Shown piece after piece: positions 6,148 through 12,562 of a stretch of DNA of 12,562 nt. The DNA is taken from positions 1 through 12,562 of the forward strand of contig CAYWTM010000102.1 of the NCBI GenBank assembly GCA_964460185.1. Reading direction: 5' to 3'. Under the pieces are notes generated by a model. It had not been told where the DNA came from, searched no databases, and saw nothing but the letters and a program-made list of their open reading frames with translations. The translations under genes were made by a program, and so were the position numbers. How positions within the stretch are numbered: position 1 is the stretch's first letter; every line of letters begins with the position of its first letter. The DNA comes from JAVJPJ01 sp040217295 (GTDB lineage: Bacteria > Pseudomonadota > Alphaproteobacteria > Rhodobacterales > Rhodobacteraceae).

Positions 6148-6732
6148 TCAAAGACGTTTCGCCCAGAATTGCAGAGGTTTGCGGCTGTCGCGTGTTTCGC
6201 CGATATCGCGCCAGGAAAACGCGGCTAGAACGCCGGGCAAAGGCGCATAACCACGCGCGCGCCAGAACGGATCAAGAGCGCGATAACCTTTCGGTCGGAG
6301 CGGATGATCCGCGGGCCGCACGACCGAGCAGAATGTTGAGAAAGTGAAATTCAGGCCCCTGGCATGCGCCTCCCGAAGATCAAAGAAACGGTGGCCTACC
6401 CCATGCCCCCTGAAATCCTTTAGCAAAACGGATTCAGCACAGTAGAAGGCATCGTTAAAGTCTATTTCCTGCCCCGTGAACGCCTCTCCGAAGTCGTCGG
6501 CGTGATCGGATAATGGCATTCCGGTCGATGCGCCAACCATCCGGTCGCCGTCAAAGGCCCCCGCCAGGATGGTGTCGCCGCGCGCGTAGGATTGCAGGTA
6601 GCCGCGCTCATATTCGGGATCGCCGTCATACAGATATGGCCAGTCGCGAAAAACCGTGATCCGCAAACGGGCAAGGTCATCGACGACCTCGGCGATGTCT
6701 TCGCCGACGAAAGTCCGGTAGCTCAGGCTCAT
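6148..6732 (-). CDS. GNAT-family N-acetyltransferase
   Basis: The 194-residue protein has the acetyl-CoA-binding loop FRGHGVGHRFF at residues 107-117 (motif A, R-x-x-G-x-G), preceded by the strand AFYCAESVLL. The substrate is unknown; no signal peptide is visible, so it is cytoplasmic. I chose the ATG at 6732 because it overlaps the stop of the SnoaL-like gene as ATGA and has an AGG 7 nt upstream. The frame is open to 6753. From memory, similar GNAT genes often sit next to ketosteroid-isomerase-related genes in proteobacteria, suggesting a joint pathway. The pair interrupts the usual phosphatase-infA order of this cluster. Confidence 0.88.
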   Translation of the reverse strand: MSLSYRTFVGEDIAEVVDDLARLRITVFRDWPYLYDGDPEYERGYLQSYARGDTILAGAFDGDRMVGASTGMPLSDHADDFGEAFTGQEIDFNDAFYCAESVLLKDFRGHGVGHRFFDLREAHARGLNFTFSTFCSVVRPADHPLRPKGYRALDPFWRARGYAPLPGVLAAFSWRDIGETRDSRKPLQFWAKRL

Positions 6733-7133
6733 GCGGAAACCTGGGCGATCCAATCGGCGAGGTTGTAGTAGGTCACGACCCGCGTGATGCGGCCGTCCGC
6801 CACGGAAAAGAAACCGCCCGCGGGCAAGACATAGGTCTGGCCATGGGCGTCGGGCAGGCCGGAATCAGTTTCCAGGTAACGGCCATTCACGGTGAATTCC
6901 GCCCCGGCGCGGCTGCCATCGGGGCTTGCCATCACCACCACGTCGCTCAGCGTTTCGGCATAACAGCGCGCCATGTGTTCGCAAAATGCGCGAAAGGCGT
7001 CGACACCGACGCGCACCTGGCCCTCGTTCACATGGTGGGCGACATCCGGCGAAAGGCATGCAAGCATCCCATCGATGTCGCGTGCATTGAACGCATCGTA
7101 GTAGCGGGTGATCAACGCGTGCGTATCAGTCAT
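6729..7133 (-). CDS. SnoaL/NTF2-like, ketosteroid isomerase-related protein
   Basis: The 134-residue protein begins MTDTHALITRYYDAFNARD, the typical first helix of the cone-shaped NTF2 fold. It continues through the pattern MLACLSPDVAHHVNEG, GRYLETD and DGRITRVVTYYNLADW. It resembles the ketosteroid isomerase-related family (TIGR02096, from memory). The substrate is unknown; many relatives are isomerases or hydratases, others are binding proteins. I chose the ATG at 7133 because of GGAG 7 nt upstream and the family start. It overlaps the phosphatase gene by 8 nt and the next GNAT gene by 4 nt, so the three are likely translated as a coupled set. Confidence 0.87.
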   Translation of the reverse strand: MTDTHALITRYYDAFNARDIDGMLACLSPDVAHHVNEGQVRVGVDAFRAFCEHMARCYAETLSDVVVMASPDGSRAGAEFTVNGRYLETDSGLPDAHGQTYVLPAGGFFSVADGRITRVVTYYNLADWIAQVSA

Positions 7134-7593
7134 CCTGGATCTCCGAAGGCGGGCCGAACCGGTCCTTGATCCGGCCGATGATCTGGTCGCGCGCCTGACG
7201 GTAGGCATCCAGCTTTGCGTCGCGCGTCTCGCCCAGCCCGGTAGGGTCGAGGATGGGCCAGTATTCGACATCCAGATGGTAATGCCGGGTCAGGTCCAGC
7301 GCCCGGCGCTGGCTTGCCGGGGACAGCGCGACCACAAGGTCAAAGCCCGACAGGTCATCGCCCCATTGCTGCATCTCGTCGAAACTGCGCGTGCGATGAC
7401 GTTCCAGCGGCACATTCAGCTCCGAGCAGACCGCAACGGCAAAGCCGTCGATTTCAAGATCGTTTTTCACGCCCGCCGATTGCACATAGGCACGGTGACC
7501 ATAGAATTTCTTCATCAGCCCTTCGGCCATGGGAGACCGTGTCGCGTTATGGTCGCAACAAAACAGCACCGAGGATGGGAAGTCCGCCGCCAC
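7126..7593 (-). CDS. Low-molecular-weight protein tyrosine phosphatase family protein
   Basis: The 155-residue protein carries the phosphatase loop CDHNATRS (Cys13, Arg19; the C-x5-R-S signature) right after an N-terminal strand, SVLFC. The general-acid Asp116 lies in ILDPTGLGE near the C-terminus. The fold is shared by LMW tyrosine phosphatases and thioredoxin-type arsenate reductases; without the extra cysteines typical of ArsC, phosphatase is the better call. The substrate is not known. The start is a GTG at 7593, 4 nt after the UPF0262 stop; the ribosome site is weak, so coupling is probable. In this order the family commonly follows hisD and UPF0262 in Rhodobacterales (from memory). Confidence 0.9.
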   Translation of the reverse strand: MAADFPSSVLFCCDHNATRSPMAEGLMKKFYGHRAYVQSAGVKNDLEIDGFAVAVCSELNVPLERHRTRSFDEMQQWGDDLSGFDLVVALSPASQRRALDLTRHYHLDVEYWPILDPTGLGETRDAKLDAYRQARDQIIGRIKDRFGPPSEIQDD

Positions 7594-7597
7594 CTGG

Positions 7598-8074
7598 TCA
7601 GCTGCCGAAATGCAGCACGCAAATCAGGGTGAAAAGGCGCCGCGCGGTGTCTGTATCGACCTCGGCCTTGCCTTCGAGGCGCTCTTGCAGAACCCGCGCC
7701 CCTTCGTTGTGAATGCCGCGCCGGGCCATGTCGATCGCCTCGATCTGCGACGGCGGCAGCGTCTTGACCGCGTTGAAATAGCTTTCGCAGATCTGCCAGT
7801 AATCCTTGACCACTTGCCGGAACGGGCTGAGCGACAGGTGGAATTCGGCGGCATCCTCGGCGCTTTCGGTATCAACGTCGAACACCAATCGTTTTTCACG
7901 GATCGCCAGCGTCAGGTGATAGGGGCCATCGGGGACCGTGCGATCCTCCCGGCCCGGGAGCAAAAAGGAGTTCTGCTCCAGCAGGTCGAAAATGGCGACC
8001 TTGCGTTCCTGTTCGATCTCGGGCGTCGGGGCAGGCATGCCGCCGGTGTCGATATCGATCTGGCTGATATGCAT
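7598..8074 (-). CDS. UPF0262 family protein
   Basis: The 158-residue protein is of unknown function and conserved in alphaproteobacteria. Family-typical stretches are TPEIEQERKVAIFDLLE, LSPFRQVVKDYWQICESYF and the C-terminal ARRLFTLICVLHFG. No signal peptide or catalytic motif is evident; it is likely a cytoplasmic alpha/beta protein. Two starts are possible: ATG at 8074, placed 8 nt after the strong AGGAG and preferred here, or GTG at 8080, which overlaps the hisD stop as GTGA but lies too close to that site. It sits between hisD and the phosphatase gene in one transcript. Confidence 0.9.
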   Translation of the reverse strand: MHISQIDIDTGGMPAPTPEIEQERKVAIFDLLEQNSFLLPGREDRTVPDGPYHLTLAIREKRLVFDVDTESAEDAAEFHLSLSPFRQVVKDYWQICESYFNAVKTLPPSQIEAIDMARRGIHNEGARVLQERLEGKAEVDTDTARRLFTLICVLHFGS

Positions 8075-8076
8075 TG

Positions 8077-9396
8077 TCACGTCTCCTCCCCTCCGGTTTG
8101 GTTCAAACGGTCAAGCCGCGCCCGCACCGACAGGCCATGCGCCTCGAGGCTTTCCGATCTGGCAAGAATCTCCGCAGCCGGACCAATAGCGGCAAGCGCT
8201 GCTGGTGTCATCTGCGCCATGGTAGTCCGCTTCATGAAATCCAGCACGCTCAAGCCGCTTGAGAACCGCGCGGACCGCGCAGTTGGCAAGACATGGTTGG
8301 GCCCACCCACGTAATCGCCGATGGCCTCGGGCGTCCATGCCCCCAGAAAGATCGCACCGGCATGGGTGATCTTGTCGGACAGCGCTTCGGGATCGGCCAC
8401 GCACAGCTCAAGGTGTTCGGGTGCCAGACGATCCGACAGGGCCGCGGCTTCGTCCATGTCGCGCACCGTGATGACGGCGCCGTAATCGCGCCAACTGGCG
8501 CCGGCGATCTTGCGTCGTTCCAGCGTTTTCAGTCGCGTTTCGACCGCTTGGGCCACCGCCTGCCCAAAGGCTGCATCATCGGTGATCAGGATCGATTGCG
8601 CGACCTCGTCATGTTCGGCCTGGCTAAGCAGGTCGACGGCGATCCAGTCGGGATCGTTATCCTTGTCGGCGATCACCAGGATCTCGGACGGGCCCGCGAT
8701 CATGTCAATGCCGACCTTGCCGAAGACACGGCGTTTGGCCGCGGCGACAAAGGCATTGCCGGGCCCGGTGATCTTGTCGACCGGGCGGATGGTATCCGTG
8801 CCATAGGCCATGGCCGCGATGGCCTGTGCACCGCCGATGCGATACACCACATCCACACCCGACAGGTGCGCGGCCAGCAAGACCAGCGGGTTCGCCTTGC
8901 CATCGGGGGTCGGTGCACAGATCGTCAGCCGCTTGACGCCAGCCACCTGCGCCGGGATCGCATTCATCAGCACCGAAGACGGATAGCTGGCCAGCCCGCC
9001 GGGCACATACAGCCCCGCCGCCGAAACCGGCGTCCAGCGCCAGCCAAGTGTCGCGCCATCGGGATCGGTCCATTTCGCGTCCCTGGGTATCTGCCTTGCG
9101 TGATAGGCGCGGATCCGGTCGGCGGCCTGTTCCAGCGCCTTGCGTTCGACCGCGGGGACGGTGGCGATGGCGGCTGCGATCTCGTCTTGGGAAAAGGCCA
9201 TGGTTTCGGGGGTCAGCGTCATCCGGTCGAACCGTTCGGTCAACTCGATCACGGCCTCATCGCCGCGTGCACGGACATCGGCGATGATGGCGGCCACGAT
9301 ATCGTCAACCTCGGGAGCGTCCTCGCGCTTCATCTCCAGAAGTGCGCCAAAGCGCGCTTCGAAATCCGAGTTCTTGGTGTCCAGAAACTCCGGCAT
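8077..9396 (-). CDS. hisD: Histidinol dehydrogenase
   Basis: The 439-residue protein catalyses the last two steps of histidine synthesis, oxidising L-histidinol to L-histidine with two NAD+. The HisD signature GIDMIAGPSEILVIAD is at about 229-244. By homology to the E. coli enzyme, the zinc ligands are Gln259 and His262 in SQAEHDE, Asp361 in GDYVGGPNH and His420 in LEAHGLS. The catalytic pair Glu327-His328 lies in LAPEHLEL. Length matches the family. The ATG at 9396 is preferred over a GTG at 9414 because AAGGGGA precedes it at good spacing. It heads the minus-strand operon and is the only his gene here. Upstream, TTGACA (9486-9481) could serve as -35, but the matching -10 (GCAGTT) is poor. 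Confidence 0.97.
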   Translation of the reverse strand: MPEFLDTKNSDFEARFGALLEMKREDAPEVDDIVAAIIADVRARGDEAVIELTERFDRMTLTPETMAFSQDEIAAAIATVPAVERKALEQAADRIRAYHARQIPRDAKWTDPDGATLGWRWTPVSAAGLYVPGGLASYPSSVLMNAIPAQVAGVKRLTICAPTPDGKANPLVLLAAHLSGVDVVYRIGGAQAIAAMAYGTDTIRPVDKITGPGNAFVAAAKRRVFGKVGIDMIAGPSEILVIADKDNDPDWIAVDLLSQAEHDEVAQSILITDDAAFGQAVAQAVETRLKTLERRKIAGASWRDYGAVITVRDMDEAAALSDRLAPEHLELCVADPEALSDKITHAGAIFLGAWTPEAIGDYVGGPNHVLPTARSARFSSGLSVLDFMKRTTMAQMTPAALAAIGPAAEILARSESLEAHGLSVRARLDRLNQTGGEET

Positions 9397-9472
9397 GACC
9401 GTCCCCTTTTGCACGTTCCCACCGTCTAACGTTTCCGGGCGGCAGGGTGAAGCCGCGAACTGCGCGACATGA

Positions 9473-9486
9473 CTGATCTATGTCAA
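9473..9486. promoter_or_regulatory. FNR/CRP-type box in the hisD-cytochrome divergent region
   Basis: CTGAT-CTAT-GTCAA matches the FNR consensus TTGAT-N4-ATCAA at 8 of 10 defined positions. A -10-like TAGGGT lies at 9508-9513, so a start near 9521 would place the box centre at about -41.5, the class II activator position for the cytochrome gene. On the other strand the box contains TTGACA, a possible -35 for hisD. Control by an FnrL/Dnr-type regulator is an inference. Confidence 0.5.
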
Positions 9487-9576
9487 ATGAATGTCCCGGA
9501 TAGTCGGTAGGGTGCTGAAGGGTCGGTTTTGCTCGAGGCCGGACCGAGACCAGGAGGCCACGCAGGAGGAAACGCG

Positions 9577-9978
9577 ATGAAATCAATTCTCGCAGGTGCA
9601 GCACTGACAGGATGCCTTTTCTTCGCAGGGTGCGCCGCAATGGCCGATACCGCAGGCGAACTGGAATACACGCACAGGTGTTCCGCCTGTCACGGCATGA
9701 CCGGTCAGGGCGATGGCTCACTCGCCGATCTGATGACGGTGGAGGTGCCGGACCTGACCCGGATTTCGCAACGAAACGACGGCGAATTTCCCATGTTGCA
9801 CATCATCGAGGTGATTGACGGACGGAGCGACATTCGTGCGCACGGGGTTCCGATGCCGGTCTGGGGGGATCGTTTCAGCATCGAGATTGCACCTGAAACC
9901 AGCGAATACGGGGCCGAGTTGATCGTTCGCGGCAGGATCCTGGCGCTGGCCACCTACCTGCAATCGATCCAGCAATAA
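9577..9978 (+). CDS. Small c-type cytochrome, exported
   Basis: The 133-residue protein has one heme-binding motif, CSACH (Cys35, Cys38, His39), and a likely distal methionine ligand in GVPMPVWGDRF. The C-terminal helix ILALATYLQSIQ is typical of monoheme class I cytochromes. The N-terminus MKSILAGAALTGCLFFAGC is an export signal. It could end at a lipobox (FAGC, Cys19; the -3 residue is Phe, not the usual Leu) or be cut after AMA at residue 23. It would act in the periplasm as an electron carrier; the partner is unknown. AGGAGGA 6 nt upstream supports the ATG at 9577. An FNR-like box lies about 90 nt upstream, suggesting oxygen- or nitric-oxide-responsive expression. It is divergent from hisD and convergent with a GNAT gene. 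Confidence 0.93.
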   Translation: MKSILAGAALTGCLFFAGCAAMADTAGELEYTHRCSACHGMTGQGDGSLADLMTVEVPDLTRISQRNDGEFPMLHIIEVIDGRSDIRAHGVPMPVWGDRFSIEIAPETSEYGAELIVRGRILALATYLQSIQQ

Positions 9979-9987
9979 CCCCGCGCA

Positions 9988-10007
9988 CGCCCGGACGGAC
10001 CGGGGCG
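9988..10007. terminator. Candidate bidirectional terminator hairpin
   Basis: In the 31-nt gap between the convergent cytochrome and GNAT stops, CGCCCGG and CCGGGGCG pair as a 7-bp GC stem with one bulged G around the loop ACGGA. No T-tract follows on either strand. The position between convergent stops is the main support. Confidence 0.45.
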
Positions 10008-10009
10008 CA

Positions 10010-10507
10010 TCAGGCGCGGTCCAATGGCCACACCATGAAAAGATCATCGATATACCGCCCGCCATCCCACATGGCGCGCGGGACCACGCCGTGTCGGGTG
10101 AACCCGGCCCGTTCATAGGCGGCGATGGCGGCGCTGTTGCCAACGGCAACCTCCAGTTCCAGTTGCACGATGCCCGCCTGGCGCGCGTCTTGCGCCAATT
10201 GCACAAGGATGCGGTCCGCATGCCCCTGCCCCCGCGCCTCCGGGCGCACGTAGACGGAAATGACCGCGGCCCGGTGAGCGGCCTTGGCGCTGCGGTGCCG
10301 GGCATAGGCCGCGCAGCCTAGAATCCCGTCGCCCTCGAACAGGGCCAACAGATACAGGTCAGACAACCATTGGCGGATCTCGGCCTCGGGCTTCGCCGCC
10401 CATTCCGCGTGGGTGCTGCCGAAGGCTTCGGGATGATCGGCAAGCATGGTCAGCCGGATATCGCGGAACGCCGCCCAGTCGGCCGGCATGGCGCGCCGGA
10501 TGATCAT
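10010..10507 (-). CDS. GNAT-family N-acetyltransferase
   Basis: The 165-residue protein begins MIIRRAMPADWAAFRDIRL, the usual first strand and helix of GNAT enzymes. It has the acetyl-CoA loop VRPEARGQGHADRIL (R-G-Q-G-H-A at 92-97) and the motif B pattern NSAAIAAYERAGF. The substrate is unknown; relatives include RimI-type and antibiotic-modifying enzymes, and nothing here picks one. The ATG at 10507 overlaps the DUF2948 stop as ATGA. The ribosome site is weak, so translational coupling is likely. It ends the murA operon and faces the cytochrome gene tail to tail. Confidence 0.92.
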   Translation of the reverse strand: MIIRRAMPADWAAFRDIRLTMLADHPEAFGSTHAEWAAKPEAEIRQWLSDLYLLALFEGDGILGCAAYARHRSAKAAHRAAVISVYVRPEARGQGHADRILVQLAQDARQAGIVQLELEVAVGNSAAIAAYERAGFTRHGVVPRAMWDGGRYIDDLFMVWPLDRA

Positions 10508-10974
10508 TCCGGGTGGGCCGGCGTCTTTCCGGAAGGCGCGATGTAGGGCTTGGTCACATCTTTCAGCGTGACGTCCAGCGCCTCGACGTCGACGGCCACC
10601 ACACCATCCCCCGCCAGGACCAGCGTGATCCGGCCGGTTCCGTCTTCTCCGGCTGCCCAGTCGATGGCCAGCACCGACAAGACCAGATCCGCCTCGGACC
10701 GGTCGATGCCCTGGCTGGCCACACCCAACGCATCCTCAATAACCAAGACGGATTGTACCCGCTCAGGTGTGGCGCCTGGTGTGCGGCCTTCCCAGCGAAA
10801 CCGGTTCATCAGCACCGCGAAACGCCGGCGCCTGCGGTCCCATGTCATTTCCGACATGGGAAATATGGCGTCCTGCGCGAGGGACGAGATCACCTTCAGA
10901 TCGTCCTCGTCCAGCGCCTTGAGCGCGACGGGTGCATCGCGCCTGCCATCCTCGAACCGTGCATCCTCAACCAT
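10504..10974 (-). CDS. DUF2948 family protein
   Basis: The 156-residue protein of unknown function contains the family-typical LKALDEDDLKVISSLAQDAI, FPMSEMTWDRRRRRFAVLMNRFRWE and a C-terminal VEALDVTLKDVTKPYIAPSG. No signal or membrane segment is seen, so it is cytoplasmic. It directly follows murA in many Rhodobacterales and Rhizobiales as I recall, which hints at a link to cell-envelope synthesis, but no role is established to my knowledge. The ATG at 10974 overlaps the murA stop by 8 nt. The frame is open to 11076, but that part lies inside murA and has no family match. Confidence 0.9.
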   Translation of the reverse strand: MVEDARFEDGRRDAPVALKALDEDDLKVISSLAQDAIFPMSEMTWDRRRRRFAVLMNRFRWEGRTPGATPERVQSVLVIEDALGVASQGIDRSEADLVLSVLAIDWAAGEDGTGRITLVLAGDGVVAVDVEALDVTLKDVTKPYIAPSGKTPAHPE

Positions 10975-12232
10975 CGCCGTCCACCCGTTCCACGTCGGCG
11001 CCCACGCCCCTGAGCTTGCGCACCAGGTGCTCATATCCGCGATCCAGATGATACACGCGACTGACCACGGTTTCACCTTCTGCGGCCAGCCCGGCCAGAA
11101 TCAGGCTGACCGATGCACGCAGATCGGTCGCCATCACCGGCGCGCCCTTCAACCGGCTCACCCCGGTCACCTTGGCCGTGCCGCCATGCACGTCGATCCT
11201 GGCGCCCATCCGGATCAGTTCCGGCGCATGCATGAACCGATTCTCGAAGATGGTTTCTTCCAGCGTTGCCACACCATCGGCAAAGCACATCAGCGCCATC
11301 ATCTGCGCCTGCAGGTCGGTGGGAAAACCCGGAAACGGGGCGGTCGTCACATCGACCGGGCGCACGCGCCCGCCGGGATGACGCACCTTCAGGCCCGCTG
11401 CGGTCTGGGAGATTTCAAGCCCCGCCTCTTCCATCTTGTCGCAAAGCGCAGCCACCAGCGACCGCTCACCGCCCAAGAGCTCCACCTCGCCACCGGCAAT
11501 GGCGGGCGCGATCATGTAGGTGCCAAGCTCGATCCGGTCCGAGATCACGCGATGCGTCGTGCCATGCAGCCGATCAACGCCCCGGATCACCATCTCGGAC
11601 GTGCCGGCCCCTTCGATGTCGGCGCCCATCGCGATCAGGCAATCGGCCAGCGCCTTGGTGTCGGGTTCGCGTGCGGCATTGCGGATGACGGTCGTGCCCC
11701 TGGCCCGGACGGCCGCGCACATCACGTTTTCCGTTGCACCGACCGAGGGGAAGGGAAATGCGATCTCGGCCCCTTTCAGGTCGCCCCGGGCGTGCACGTA
11801 CCCTTCCTTGAGCTCGACCTTCGCCCCCATGGCCTCGAGACCCGCGATATGGAAATCCACCGCGCGCGCACCGATGGCGCAACCGCCCGGCAGGCTGACC
11901 ACCGCCTCGCCGGTGCGTCCGATCAGGGGACCAAGCACATTGAAGGACGCGCGAAGTTTGCGCACGATCTCGTAATGGGCGGTGTGGCTGGTCAGGTCAG
12001 CCGCCGACATGGCAAGGGTCTGGCCGTCGCTCAGCCGCCCGATCTCGACGCCCAGGCTTTCCAAGAGCACCGACAATGTCCGCACATCGGACAAGCGCGG
12101 CACGTTGGTAAGGGTCAGCGGTTCATCCGACAAGATCGCCGCACACATCAGTTTGAGGCAGGTGTTCTTGGCCCCCGCAATCGGGATCTGCCCCGACAAA
12201 GGGCCACTGCCCTTGACCACGATCCGATCCAT
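10967..12232 (-). CDS. murA: UDP-N-acetylglucosamine 1-carboxyvinyltransferase
   Basis: The 421-residue enzyme transfers enolpyruvate from phosphoenolpyruvate to UDP-GlcNAc, the first committed step of peptidoglycan synthesis in the cytoplasm. Lys22-Asn23 lie in IAGAKNTCLKL. The catalytic Cys118 in LPGGCAIGARAVD is the residue alkylated by fosfomycin; it is Cys rather than Asp, so the usual sensitive active site is present. Asp306 in PFPGFPTDLQAQ is the catalytic base. Length equals the family norm. The ATG at 12232 has AAGGGG about 8 nt upstream. The gene follows a 55-aa frame by 24 nt and overlaps the DUF2948 gene by 8 nt. Confidence 0.98.
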   Translation of the reverse strand: MDRIVVKGSGPLSGQIPIAGAKNTCLKLMCAAILSDEPLTLTNVPRLSDVRTLSVLLESLGVEIGRLSDGQTLAMSAADLTSHTAHYEIVRKLRASFNVLGPLIGRTGEAVVSLPGGCAIGARAVDFHIAGLEAMGAKVELKEGYVHARGDLKGAEIAFPFPSVGATENVMCAAVRARGTTVIRNAAREPDTKALADCLIAMGADIEGAGTSEMVIRGVDRLHGTTHRVISDRIELGTYMIAPAIAGGEVELLGGERSLVAALCDKMEEAGLEISQTAAGLKVRHPGGRVRPVDVTTAPFPGFPTDLQAQMMALMCFADGVATLEETIFENRFMHAPELIRMGARIDVHGGTAKVTGVSRLKGAPVMATDLRASVSLILAGLAAEGETVVSRVYHLDRGYEHLVRKLRGVGADVERVDGDG

Positions 12233-12256
12233 CTGCTCTGCCCCTTTTGCCTTGGC

Positions 12257-12424
12257 TCATGCCTCGCCGGATTGGTCCGGCGGGCTTGTCTTTTCGTCTT
12301 CGGCCCGGGCGCGCGCCTGTGCCTTGCGCCGCGCAAGGTTGGCTTTCAGCGCTGCCTTCAACCGCTCATCGCGGATGGCGGCTGCGGATTTCGGCCTGTC
12401 ATGTCGCTTTTCGTCCCGTGCCAT
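12257..12424 (-). CDS. Small basic hypothetical protein upstream of murA
   Basis: The 55-residue frame begins MARDEKRHDRPKSAAAIRDE and continues with an Ala/Lys/Arg-rich helical stretch, LKAALKANLARRKAQARARA, ending in an acidic tail. It has no signal or membrane segment. The central helix is strongly basic and amphipathic, which could bind nucleic acid or membrane, but I assign no function. Similar short basic frames precede murA in related genomes as I recall. It lies 24 nt upstream of murA on the same strand and would be the first gene of that operon. The ribosome site is weak, which lowers confidence. Confidence 0.65.
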   Translation of the reverse strand: MARDEKRHDRPKSAAAIRDERLKAALKANLARRKAQARARAEDEKTSPPDQSGEA

Positions 12425-12467
12425 GTGCCCGGTTTACCCGGACCTGCCGGAAGGGTCCAGATTGCGC

Positions 12468-12496
12468 TTGCATGGGGGGGAAGATGCCCTTAAACG
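12468..12496 (+). promoter_or_regulatory. Candidate promoter of tRNA-Thr
   Basis: A -35-like TTGCAT (12468-12473), a 17-nt spacer and a -10-like TAAACG (12491-12496) would start transcription near 12503, just before the tRNA at 12509. The -10 is a weak match. A promoter for the divergent small gene and murA should lie in the same 84-nt gap, but I cannot pick one. Confidence 0.35.
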
Positions 12497-12508
12497 ACCG
12501 CCCACGAT

Positions 12509-12562
12509 GCTGTGGTAGCTCAGTGGTAGAGCACACCCTTGGTAAGGGTGAGGTCGAGAGTT
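12509..12562 (+). tRNA. tRNA-Thr (anticodon GGT), partial at right edge
   Basis: The first 54 nt of a tRNA are present: acceptor strand GCTGTGG, D arm GCTC/GAGC with a 7-nt loop, and a fully paired anticodon stem CACCC/GGGTG with loop TTGGTAA. The anticodon GGT is at 12541-12543. The T arm and the 3' acceptor strand lie beyond the window. Confidence 0.93.

Noticed and set aside
7134..7271. Longer N-terminus for the SnoaL-like protein
   Set aside because: It lies inside the phosphatase gene in another frame, and the family starts at the MTDTHALI position with its own ribosome site.
8293..9429. 378-codon plus-strand open frame opposite hisD
   Set aside because: It mirrors hisD codons and shows no domain; hisD has all catalytic residues.
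10550..12493. 647-codon plus-strand open frame opposite murA and the DUF2948 gene
   Set aside because: It is antisense to two clear family genes, its translation is rich in His/Arg/Pro without domains, and long antisense frames are expected at high GC.
1..12562. CRISPR arrays, insertion sequences, rRNA
   Set aside because: No regularly spaced repeats, transposase motifs or rRNA-like sequence seen by reading both strands.

Overview
The window reads as a chromosome segment from a high-GC alphaproteobacterium, most likely Rhodobacterales (Roseobacter/Rhodobacter group). The basis is gene content and order as I know them in that group: murA, a DUF2948 gene, hisD, a UPF0262 gene, a low-molecular-weight phosphatase gene, infA, maf, a short rng, yacG and tRNA-Phe. 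All are on the minus strand and mostly joined by 4-8 nt stop/start overlaps. Species cannot be named from this alone.

Layout from left to right. (1) Positions 1-2341 are an accessory segment with lower GC: 28 of 60 bases in 961-1020, against 44 of 60 in 3061-3120. It holds a two-gene minus-strand operon: an XRE-type regulator fused to an ImmA/IrrE zinc metallopeptidase, then a beta-family protein cut by the window edge. Twin palindromic operators lie over the operon promoter. The segment ends at the 3' end of tRNA-Phe (2342-2416), a classic integration target. (2) 2417-4101 holds yacG (minus) and, divergent from it, a lytic murein transglycosylase lipoprotein (plus). (3) 4098-9396 is a long minus-strand run: hisD, UPF0262, LMW phosphatase, SnoaL-like protein, GNAT, a gap of about 150 nt with a palindrome, infA, maf, rng. 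(4) 9397-9576 is a divergent control region with an FNR/CRP-type box, followed by a plus-strand c-type cytochrome. (5) 10010-12424 is a second minus-strand operon: a 55-aa basic protein, murA, DUF2948 protein, GNAT. (6) A plus-strand tRNA-Thr(GGT) runs off the right edge.

The housekeeping genes cover peptidoglycan precursor synthesis (murA), histidine synthesis (hisD), translation (infA, tRNAs), nucleotide quality control (maf), RNA processing (rng) and a gyrase-binding zinc protein (yacG). Several genes look like local additions to this backbone: the transglycosylase, the SnoaL/GNAT pair, the cytochrome and the second GNAT. The most novel part is the XRE-ImmA/IrrE plus beta-protein module at the tRNA-Phe junction. 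It looks like a self-regulated accessory (defence or toxin-antitoxin-like) operon, but its function is inference. I found no CRISPR array, insertion sequence, integrase or rRNA.
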